Source: Gammaproteobacteria bacterium (GTDB lineage: Bacteria > Pseudomonadota > Gammaproteobacteria > Pseudomonadales > Azotimanducaceae). Taken from it: a DNA stretch of 64,000 bases. A model generated the notes under the pieces. The model was not told the DNA's origin, ran no database searches, and saw only the letters and a program-made list of their open reading frames with translations. Position 1 is the first letter of the stretch; each line of letters opens with the position of its first letter. The translations under genes were made by a program, and so were the position numbers. Of this stretch, positions 57,380 to 64,000 are shown piece by piece. The stretch lies in the NCBI GenBank assembly GCA_012960535.1, contig DUBB01000031.1, positions 72,606-136,605 on the forward strand, in the 5' to 3' direction.

Positions 57380-58483
57380 ATGGATTTTGATTTTTCTAAC
57401 GAAGATAGAATGATTCAGGAGCAGGTGCGACGTTATCTGCAGGACCAATGCCAGTTAAATCGTCATCGCTCAGTATTGGATGGCAATGAAACTCAGGCCC
57501 TTGATGTCTGGCAGGGCTTGGCAGCCATGGGTGTTCAGGGAACGGCCATTTCCGAGGACTACGGCGGTGTTGGTGCGGGATACCTGCCACTGTGCCTGGC
57601 CGCACAGGAAATCGGCGCTGTGCTGGCACCCATCCCATTTTCATCCTCCATCTACCTCGCTGCTGAAGCCATTTCCCTGTTCGGTTCAACAGCACAAAAG
57701 GAGCGCTTTCTCACCAAATTAGCCTCAGGCGAGATCATCGCAACCCTGGCGCTGGTCGAAGATCACCTGGAACCGAGTCCGAATCAGCTACAAACCAAAT
57801 TCAAGAACGGCGTATTGAGTGGATCAAAAATGATCGTGCCTCATGGCATGATCGCCAATATAGCGATCGTCGTTGCGAGCGGGGACAGCGGACCACAGCT
57901 GGTGATTGCAGACTTAACAGAGGTGCAGCGCACCCCGGTGCAATCGGTTGACCCTACTCTGGCAGCAGCCAGCCTTCATTTCAATGGAAATTCAGTAGAA
58001 GCCTTAGGCGTTGCTGGTAACGGGTGGGGGCAACTTCAACAATTACTGCATCGAGCCGCTGTTCTGTTTGCCTTTGAGCAGTTAGGTGGTGCGGAGCAAG
58101 CATTGAATATGGCGGTGGCTTATGCCAAGGAGAGATTCGCCTTTGGTAGGCCCATAGGCTCGTTTCAGGCACTCAAGCACATGATGGCGGATATGTATGT
58201 CGCCCTCAAACTAGCTGAATCCAATGCCTATTACGCCGCCTGGGCACTCGAAAATAACGCCCCGGACCTGAACCTTGCCGCTGCTACAGCACGGGTTTCT
58301 GCAACCCAGGCGTTCCAGTTATGTGCCCGAGATAACATCCAGATCCATGGTGGAATGGGATTCACGTGGGAATTTGATTGTCATCTTTACTATCGCAGGT
58401 CTAACTATCTGACCCTGGCTCTCGGTGGCCTGACGGTGTGGGAAAACAAACTAATTGAGGCCCTGCCACAAGCAGTGGCTTAG
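57380..58483 (+). CDS. Acyl-CoA dehydrogenase, probable non-catalytic partner subunit
   Basis: A 367-residue FAD-fold acyl-CoA dehydrogenase. It starts DFDFSNEDRMIQEQVRRYL and ends in IHGGMGFTWEFDCHLYYRRSN, the form seen in the shorter chain of heteromeric acyl-CoA dehydrogenases. The ATG at 57380 has AGGAA ten bases before; an ATG at 57356 would add eight residues. It is followed by a second acyl-CoA dehydrogenase with an 11-base gap, so an alpha2beta2 enzyme, as in steroid side-chain oxidation, is likely (inference from family knowledge). Confidence 0.88.
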   Translation: MDFDFSNEDRMIQEQVRRYLQDQCQLNRHRSVLDGNETQALDVWQGLAAMGVQGTAISEDYGGVGAGYLPLCLAAQEIGAVLAPIPFSSSIYLAAEAISLFGSTAQKERFLTKLASGEIIATLALVEDHLEPSPNQLQTKFKNGVLSGSKMIVPHGMIANIAIVVASGDSGPQLVIADLTEVQRTPVQSVDPTLAAASLHFNGNSVEALGVAGNGWGQLQQLLHRAAVLFAFEQLGGAEQALNMAVAYAKERFAFGRPIGSFQALKHMMADMYVALKLAESNAYYAAWALENNAPDLNLAAATARVSATQAFQLCARDNIQIHGGMGFTWEFDCHLYYRRSNYLTLALGGLTVWENKLIEALPQAVA

Positions 58484-58493
58484 GAGAACAACA

Positions 58494-59747
58494 ATGGATT
58501 TTAGCGATACACAAGCAGAAGCGGCCTTCAGAAAAGAAGTCAGGGCCTGGATTGACGATCACGCTCCCCGGCACCTGGCCGAGTCCCTTGCCGGCAGTGG
58601 TTTCGGTTCGACCCAAACAGGTGAGTTTGATCCCCTTGAAGAAGCCAAAAAATGGCAGAAAATCAAGGCTGACAACGGCTGGGCCTGCCTGCAATGGCCC
58701 AGGGAATATGGTGGCCGTGGTGCAACACCCATTGAAAGCGTGATCTGGAACCAGGAAGAAGGCGTTTACAGTAAGCTCAGCGGGACTTTTATTATCGGTC
58801 AGGGCATGTGCGCGCCTACCATGATGGCTTATGCCAGCGAGGAACATAAACGCCGCTATCTACCAAAACTAGCCAGTGGTGAGGATGTCTGGTGTCAGCT
58901 GTTCTCGGAACCGCAGGGTGGTAGTGACCTGGCTGGGTTACGCACAAAAGCCGAGAAAGAGGGTGATCAATGGAGGATCAATGGCCAGAAAATATGGACA
59001 TCCGGGGCTCAATACAGTGATTACGGCATATTGATTACGAGGTCTGATCCGGACGTCGCCAAGCACAGGGGCCTGACCATGTTTTTCCTGGATATGCGCT
59101 CCCCCGGGATTGATATCAGACCCATCAAACAAGCCAATGGCGATAGCGGCTTCAACGAGGTGTACTTCGATAATGTGCTTATCCCGGATCATCAGCGCCT
59201 GGGCCCTGTCGGTGATGGCTGGAAGGTTGCCTTAACCACCCTGATGAACGAGCGCCTGGCTATCGGCGGCGGTATCGCCACCGGATTCCCAGAAATTAAA
59301 GAACTGGTGGACAACCTCACCATTGCCAGTGGTCCAGCCATTGACGACCCGGGTGTGCGCTCAAAACTGGCAGACTGGTATGCCAAGAGTGCTGGCCTGA
59401 AAAATACCGGAGCACGGGCAATTTCAGCACTTTCAAAAGGTGAGGTCCCAGGCCCGGAAAACAGCATCGGTAAGCTGGTGGCAGGAACCATGATGCAGGA
59501 TATCGCCAAGTACGCACTGGATCTGCAGGGCCTTGCTGGGCTGGTAACTGATCCAGAAATCGCTTTAAGCCAGGCCAGAATCCAGGCAATGCTGATGCGC
59601 TCGCCAGCGGTAAGAATCGAAGGCGGAACCGATCAGATCCTGCGAAATATCATCTCCGAGCGGGTCCTGGGCTTACCTGAAGATATGCGTGCAGACAAGG
59701 GCCTCCCCTTTAACAAGATTCCATCGGGCAACAGCCAGGGGTCTTAA
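58494..59747 (+). CDS. Acyl-CoA dehydrogenase, probable catalytic subunit
   Basis: A 417-residue acyl-CoA dehydrogenase. It starts MDFSDTQAEAAFRKEVRAW and has QLFSEPQGGSDLAGL, the FAD/substrate loop, and IWTSGAQYSDYGILITR. The C-terminal motif is RIEGGTDQILRNIISERVLGLP. An AGGAG site lies seven bases before this ATG; an upstream in-frame ATG at 58455 is inside the partner gene. The pair is likely to oxidise a bulky acyl-CoA. An SDR gene follows by about 40 bases. Confidence 0.92.
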   Translation: MDFSDTQAEAAFRKEVRAWIDDHAPRHLAESLAGSGFGSTQTGEFDPLEEAKKWQKIKADNGWACLQWPREYGGRGATPIESVIWNQEEGVYSKLSGTFIIGQGMCAPTMMAYASEEHKRRYLPKLASGEDVWCQLFSEPQGGSDLAGLRTKAEKEGDQWRINGQKIWTSGAQYSDYGILITRSDPDVAKHRGLTMFFLDMRSPGIDIRPIKQANGDSGFNEVYFDNVLIPDHQRLGPVGDGWKVALTTLMNERLAIGGGIATGFPEIKELVDNLTIASGPAIDDPGVRSKLADWYAKSAGLKNTGARAISALSKGEVPGPENSIGKLVAGTMMQDIAKYALDLQGLAGLVTDPEIALSQARIQAMLMRSPAVRIEGGTDQILRNIISERVLGLPEDMRADKGLPFNKIPSGNSQGS

Positions 59748-59787
59748 CACCTCTGCACCCATCCCGGAAACACCCTAAGGAGCCAAT

Positions 59788-60558
59788 ATGTCGGAACCCG
59801 ATAATACCACCGGACCGCAGGTCGCCCTGATCGTCGGCGGCGGCCCCGGCATCAGCGCCAGCTGCGCCAGGCTTTTTGCCAGCGAGGGCATGCGTGTTGC
59901 CATAGCAGCCCGGAATCCAGACAAACCAGTACTGAAAACATTAAGTCAGAACCAGGACGTTAAATGCTATCAATGTGATGCTTCACAGGAAGATGCTGTT
60001 GAAAAACTTTTTCAGCAGGTCATCCACGATCTTGGCGTTCCAAGCCTGGTGGTACACAATATCGATGGCCGAAGCGGTGATATTTTCCGCAAAGGTATAG
60101 ATGAAGTAGAACCGAGACTGGTCAGGGATACGCTCAATAACTCTGCATTCAGCGCATTTCTGGTCGGCCAGCAAGCGGCTAAATGCATGCTCTCAAACCC
60201 TGTTGTTAACCAGGGACACAGGGGTACAATCATCTTTACTAATGCCAGCGCTGCCATCAAAGGCTATCCTCGAAGCGGTGCCTTCGCCATGGCCAGTCAC
60301 GGCAAATCCGGTCTCGCTCAAAGCATGGCGCGCGAGCTCATGCCAAAAGGCATTCACGTTGCCCACGTACCCATCGACGCCGCTATTGGCTGGACCCAGG
60401 CAGATGGTACACGCAGTCACCGTCGCGCTGGGGCAAATGTCGAAGACAACCAGGCAGACCCTGACGCTATTGCCAAAACCTATCTGCACCTTCACCAACA
60501 GCCTCGGTCAACCTGGACCTTCGAGGTGGTACTGCGGCCGTGGCTTGAAACCTGGTAA
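59788..60558 (+). CDS. SDR-like protein lacking catalytic tyrosine
   Basis: A 256-residue Rossmann protein of the SDR superfamily. The cofactor loop is LIVGGGPGISASCARLFASEG and the following AARNPDK is normal. At the active site the Ser is in FTNASAAIKG, but the usual Tyr-x-x-x-Lys is replaced by AFAMASHGKSG, which has the Lys but no Tyr. The rest, MARELMPKGIHVAHVPID, matches a known group of such divergent SDRs. It may bind rather than oxidise, or use another acid. It follows the acyl-CoA dehydrogenase pair closely. Confidence 0.85.
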   Translation: MSEPDNTTGPQVALIVGGGPGISASCARLFASEGMRVAIAARNPDKPVLKTLSQNQDVKCYQCDASQEDAVEKLFQQVIHDLGVPSLVVHNIDGRSGDIFRKGIDEVEPRLVRDTLNNSAFSAFLVGQQAAKCMLSNPVVNQGHRGTIIFTNASAAIKGYPRSGAFAMASHGKSGLAQSMARELMPKGIHVAHVPIDAAIGWTQADGTRSHRRAGANVEDNQADPDAIAKTYLHLHQQPRSTWTFEVVLRPWLETW

Positions 60559-60598
60559 GCCAGCTAATCGTCCCATTCAAGTAATGAACGATTCTGGC
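60559..60598. terminator. Hairpin between convergent SDR and acyl-CoA synthetase genes
   Basis: GCCAG (60559-60563) and AATCGT (60566-60571) pair with ACGATT (60588-60593) and CTGGC (60594-60598), leaving a two-base bulge. It lies exactly between two convergent stop codons. There is no T-run, so function as a terminator is tentative. Confidence 0.45.
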
Positions 60599-60600
60599 CA

Positions 60601-62154
60601 CTACACGATCTTGGTGTCTTTCCTTCCCCAATAACGATCCTTGAGAAGCCTTTTGTAAAGTTTTCCTGTCGGCAACCGCGGTAGCTTCGCCTCAAAATCA
60701 ATGCTCCTTGGGCATTTATAATGAGCCAGCTGCTCTCGGGCAAAGGCAATCAACTTATCTTCTTGAGCAGTGCCTGTGCTAATGCCTTCAGCCAGCTGTA
60801 CCACAGCTTTGACTTCTTCTCCCATTTCTTCATTGGGCACGCCGATCACAGCGACATCAGCGATATCGGCATGCATAATCAGGGCATCTTCAATCTCCTG
60901 GGGATAGATGTTAACGCCACCCGATATAATCATAAAAGTAGCCCGGTCGGTCAGGAATAAAAAACCCTCTTCATCGACATAACCAATGTCGCCCAGCGCA
61001 CTCCAGTTTTCATGCTGCGGATGCTGAGCATCTTTTGTTTTTTCCTTATCCTTGAGATACTCGAAGGGTAGCCGGGGGAGTTCAAAATAGACGAGTCCTT
61101 CTTCTCCAGGCTTACATTCAGAGCCATCTTCATTACAGATATGAATAATGCCGAGCACTGCCTGGCCCACCGTGCCGGGTCTGTTAAGCCACGCTTGCGG
61201 GGTCACGTGGGTGATTCCATTGATCTCAGTTCCGCCGTAATACTCATAAATAATCGGCCCCCACCAATCAAACATCTGCTGTTTGACCTGCCGAGGGCAG
61301 GGTGCCGCGGCATGAATCGCTATCTTGTGACTGGACAAATCAAAGTTTGTCCGCTCAGCTGGGTCCATTTTTAACATGCGTGAGAACATGGTTGGCACCC
61401 ACTGGCTATGCGTTACTTTAAATTTCTCAATCGCCTTCAGGGCACTTATTTCATTGAACCCGGGCATCATGATCACCGTTGCCCCCAATGCCTGAGCAGA
61501 ACTACAGAAACTCACCGGCGCAGAATGATACAAGGGTGCAGGTGATAAATAGACCGTATTTTCATCAAAACCCCACAGAGCTTTCTGCAAGCCGCCAACG
61601 GTATCGGCGCTGTCTGAGATTAATTTTTCGGACAAGGGCCTGAAAATACCTTTTGGTCGACCGGTTGTGCCTGAACTATACAGCATAAAAGTGCCGGCGG
61701 GCTCTTCATCAAGGGGGGCTGTGGTGTGCTGCGCCAGCGCTTGTTCATAATCGTCAAATCCAGCCAGCGGCTCACCCGTCATCAGCCACTGCTTTACCCT
61801 TGGACACTGCGCCGGGAAATCACCAGCAACTTCCCCCAGATAGTTTGAAGTCACAACGATCTGCGATTCGGAATTATCTATGATATAGGCAGCTTCTTCT
61901 GTGGTCAGGTAGCGATTGACCGTTGTCAGATACAACCCGGAGCGCATGGCAGCCCAGACCATATCAAAATAACGCATATCATTTTCCATGAAGATGGCGA
62001 CATGATCACCGCGTCGCAAGCCCTGGGACCACATCAGTTGGGCCAGTTGATTAGACCTGTCATCAAGGGCCTGGTAGGTTACTACTTCACCCGTTTCCGA
62101 ATGAATGATGGCCGGTTTATCCGGGCAGATCTTTGACCAATGTCCTGGGTACAT
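60601..62154 (-). CDS. AMP-forming acyl-CoA synthetase
   Basis: A 517-residue ANL-superfamily ligase that activates a carboxylic acid with ATP and CoA. The phosphate loop is MLYSSGTTGRPKG, the A5 region YEYYGGTEINGITH, the A7-A8 hinge GDIGYVDEEGFLFLTDRATFMIISGGVNIYPQE, and the A10 lysine is in PTGKLYKRL. Full length. It converges on the acyl-CoA dehydrogenase/SDR unit and probably supplies its acyl-CoA substrate. The upstream flank (62155-62426) has no supported gene. Confidence 0.95.
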   Translation of the reverse strand: MYPGHWSKICPDKPAIIHSETGEVVTYQALDDRSNQLAQLMWSQGLRRGDHVAIFMENDMRYFDMVWAAMRSGLYLTTVNRYLTTEEAAYIIDNSESQIVVTSNYLGEVAGDFPAQCPRVKQWLMTGEPLAGFDDYEQALAQHTTAPLDEEPAGTFMLYSSGTTGRPKGIFRPLSEKLISDSADTVGGLQKALWGFDENTVYLSPAPLYHSAPVSFCSSAQALGATVIMMPGFNEISALKAIEKFKVTHSQWVPTMFSRMLKMDPAERTNFDLSSHKIAIHAAAPCPRQVKQQMFDWWGPIIYEYYGGTEINGITHVTPQAWLNRPGTVGQAVLGIIHICNEDGSECKPGEEGLVYFELPRLPFEYLKDKEKTKDAQHPQHENWSALGDIGYVDEEGFLFLTDRATFMIISGGVNIYPQEIEDALIMHADIADVAVIGVPNEEMGEEVKAVVQLAEGISTGTAQEDKLIAFAREQLAHYKCPRSIDFEAKLPRLPTGKLYKRLLKDRYWGRKDTKIV

Positions 62155-62426
62155 AATAAAACTCGTTTCTCTGGATTAAGATAACAACATACCTCTTTCA
62201 GTTTCATTGATCAAAATATCTCACCCTGGAGTGGCAAGTGGTCTCGCAGTCACATCGACTATGCTATCAGGAAGCCATTGAAGTCCTACTGGCTTATCCA
62301 ATCGTTACCCCTGACCAGCCATGTTAGTATCACTATCATCAATATCGAGAACAATTGCAGCGAACAAGTATCGATAGACTATGTAGACAGAGTGCCGAAG
62401 ATACCCATGCTGACAAGGTTAAGCCG

Positions 62427-64000
62427 ATGCTAAATCGCTCAATCCTTTCGCGAATTCCCGGGCTGCGATTGACACTTGTTCTGACAATCATTGAGGTAAT
62501 TTTGAGTAAGAATCTGAGACCAAATGTAATACACCGCTTTGCCCTTTCGGTCACACCGGCAGGTCAACGACTATGCCATCTGTCCTTGATAATAGCGTTC
62601 AGTGGTGTGCTCATCAGCCCCATCACATGGGCCGACTGGCGTGCAGCCAATCAAAACATTATTCACAAGGGCGTTCAGGCAGTACTGATGTGTAATGGTC
62701 TGTTCACCTCCCATCGCAATCTGGCGCAAGTGTTTGACCAGGAACTGGCCTACCTGGCAGCACCGCGTTTTGAGCCTCCCCTGGGTCATGCGGGCGCTGG
62801 TCCCTACAGCATCAACCACCAACTGAAATCGGTCACCGTTGGCACCAATGCGCCTGCTACGTCAGTCAGCGCGGTATTTTCAGACGGCTTTGGCTGTATC
62901 GTGCTACCGCCCGGGGTGTTGCCTACCATTGAGGTCAAGAATAATCTGCCCCGACATCCAATGGCTGACAAACCACTTGAAGTCAGTCATCGTCCCTGGC
63001 CAGAGGGTGATCTGACCACACCTTCAATGCCTGACCAAGTGGATAATACTGCACTTGCCCGGGCAGCTAACTGGTCTTTTCAGCGTCCCAGCGCTGAGCA
63101 GGTCACCATCAGCCTACTGGTGGTTTACCAGGGCCAGCTGATCCTTGAGCAGTATGCCGAAGGTTTTGATCAAACCACTCGAACCCGAACCTGGTCCACC
63201 GCTAAAAGCATTGCGGTCACCCTACTGGGTATGATGGTGGATGCAGGTGAACTAACCCTGGATAGCCCGCTGGCCGTTGATTGGCTGCCTGAGATTGACG
63301 CCCCTGAGCTAGACCCTCGAAACAAAATCAGTCTGCGCCATGTATTGAATATGTCCAGCGGACTCGACCCAGTAGACAGCCTGGGGCAGGAATATATCTC
63401 GGGTAGCGGTCTGGGCTACTGGGCTGGAGACAGCACAGCGGAAGGCGCACGTCGACGTGGTCTGGTGCGACAACCCGGCAGCTACTGGGATTACGAGAAT
63501 TACGACACGCTGCTGGCTATCTACGCGTTCAGGAAATTGCTGGGCAGCAACGAAAACTACTGGTCTTTTCCAAGACACAGGCTGCTGGACCCTCTGGGCA
63601 TGGCCAGTACCCTGTTAAGCGTCGACCGTTTCGGCGACTTTGTACTGAGTAGCCAGGTGTATACCAATGCTCGAGATTTAGCGCGATTCGGTCTTCTCTA
63701 TCTGAATAATGGCGTCTGGTCCGGTCAACGTCTTATTTCAGAAGCCTGGATTGATTTTGTAAGAAGCCCGGCACCAGCGGCCACGAATCGAGGCGGTCGT
63801 TACGGTGGCCATTGGTGGCTCGTGCCGAAATCGCGCACCGATGTCCCAAAAGATGCTTATGCCACCGCTGGGAACCGAGGCCAGTTTGTGATCGTTGTGC
63901 CGTCTGAAGATCTGGTCATTGTCCGCCGTGGCCTAGATTATGGTAGACAGGGCTTCGATAAATGGGATCTTTTAAGAGAAGTGCTCAAAGCTTTTCCATA
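62427..64000 (+). CDS. Serine hydrolase, beta-lactamase/dimer-hydrolase family (3' end outside window)
   Basis: The frame runs off the window end with no stop. The nucleophile box is WSTAKSIAV (Ser-Thr-Ala-Lys) and the second box is YWDYENYDTLL (Tyr-Glu-Asn), both of class C beta-lactamase-like enzymes. The C-terminal part has GRYGGHWWLVP and AGNRGQFVIVVP. The extra N-terminal region (about 190 residues before the box) resembles 6-aminohexanoate-dimer hydrolase relatives. A hydrophobic run near residues 55-70 (LCHLSLIIAFSGVLISP) looks like a signal or membrane segment, so the true start may be later than the ATG at 62427, which has AAGG eight bases upstream. Substrate unknown. Confidence 0.82.
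   Translation, partial: MLNRSILSRIPGLRLTLVLTIIEVILSKNLRPNVIHRFALSVTPAGQRLCHLSLIIAFSGVLISPITWADWRAANQNIIHKGVQAVLMCNGLFTSHRNLAQVFDQELAYLAAPRFEPPLGHAGAGPYSINHQLKSVTVGTNAPATSVSAVFSDGFGCIVLPPGVLPTIEVKNNLPRHPMADKPLEVSHRPWPEGDLTTPSMPDQVDNTALARAANWSFQRPSAEQVTISLLVVYQGQLILEQYAEGFDQTTRTRTWSTAKSIAVTLLGMMVDAGELTLDSPLAVDWLPEIDAPELDPRNKISLRHVLNMSSGLDPVDSLGQEYISGSGLGYWAGDSTAEGARRRGLVRQPGSYWDYENYDTLLAIYAFRKLLGSNENYWSFPRHRLLDPLGMASTLLSVDRFGDFVLSSQVYTNARDLARFGLLYLNNGVWSGQRLISEAWIDFVRSPAPAATNRGGRYGGHWWLVPKSRTDVPKDAYATAGNRGQFVIVVPSEDLVIVRRGLDYGRQGFDKWDLLREVLKAFP

Overview
The window looks like a chromosomal piece of an aerobic, Gram-negative heterotroph. The grounds are a TonB-dependent receptor, Tat and lipoprotein signals, a TRAP transporter, a hybrid histidine kinase and much acyl-CoA chemistry. 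The mix of TonB receptor, spinster-like MFS, type III CoA-transferases, paired acyl-CoA dehydrogenases, SDRs and P450s is typical of marine or environmental Gammaproteobacteria that live on hydrophobic or steroid-like compounds. That placement is inference, because no rRNA or other marker gene is present. I saw no tRNA, rRNA, CRISPR, transposase or phage gene.

Layout. (1) 1-6218, plus strand: end of a serine hydrolase gene, then a tight signalling operon of hybrid histidine kinase, CASTOR/POLLUX-type ion channel and single-domain response regulator. (2) 6316-15133: both subunits of an ADP-forming acyl-CoA synthetase (minus), methylmalonyl-CoA mutase and epimerase (plus), and propionyl-CoA carboxylase alpha and beta (minus). 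Together these convert propionyl-CoA to succinyl-CoA. (3) 15529-17234: a GFA-type zinc protein and a type III CoA-transferase. (4) 17538-28399: a divergent catabolic cluster. On the minus strand lie a two-subunit molybdenum hydroxylase (IorA/IorB type) and an MFS carrier. On the plus strand lie seven almost gapless genes: amidohydrolase, P450, P450, SDR, ThuA-like, SDR, ACMSD-like amidohydrolase. This is the best candidate for an undescribed pathway. (5) 28400-29445: non-coding, with a ten-unit 14-bp tandem array, followed by an MFS carrier and a MAPEG protein. (6) 31505-41771, minus strand: an 800-residue double CoA-transferase, then a five-gene operon (ThDP enzyme, HisC-like aminotransferase, TAXI-TRAP binding protein, fused TRAP permease, sulfatase). 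(7) 41772-44022: a 15-bp tandem array and a perfect 18-bp palindrome ahead of a Tat-exported FAD amine oxidase. (8) 44294-49744: M20 peptidase, PNPOx-like protein, APH-like kinase and CstA-family carrier. (9) 50371-62154: a third 14-bp array touching the ribosome-binding site of a TonB receptor, then SRPBCC, DUF1214-like and SDR genes (minus), sulfotransferase, VOC protein, two acyl-CoA dehydrogenases, an atypical SDR (plus), and an AMP-forming acyl-CoA synthetase (minus). (10) 62427-64000: a second serine hydrolase, cut by the window end.

How it may fit together (inference). The TonB receptor and the MFS, TRAP and CstA carriers bring substrates in. Mo-hydroxylase, P450s, SDRs and amidohydrolases open or oxidise them. 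Acyl-CoA synthetases, CoA-transferases and acyl-CoA dehydrogenases take the fragments through beta-oxidation-like steps. The propionyl-CoA branch feeds succinyl-CoA to the TCA cycle. Three sequence-unrelated tandem arrays with nearly the same 14-15 bp period each precede a plus-strand gene, which is the most unusual non-coding signal here.
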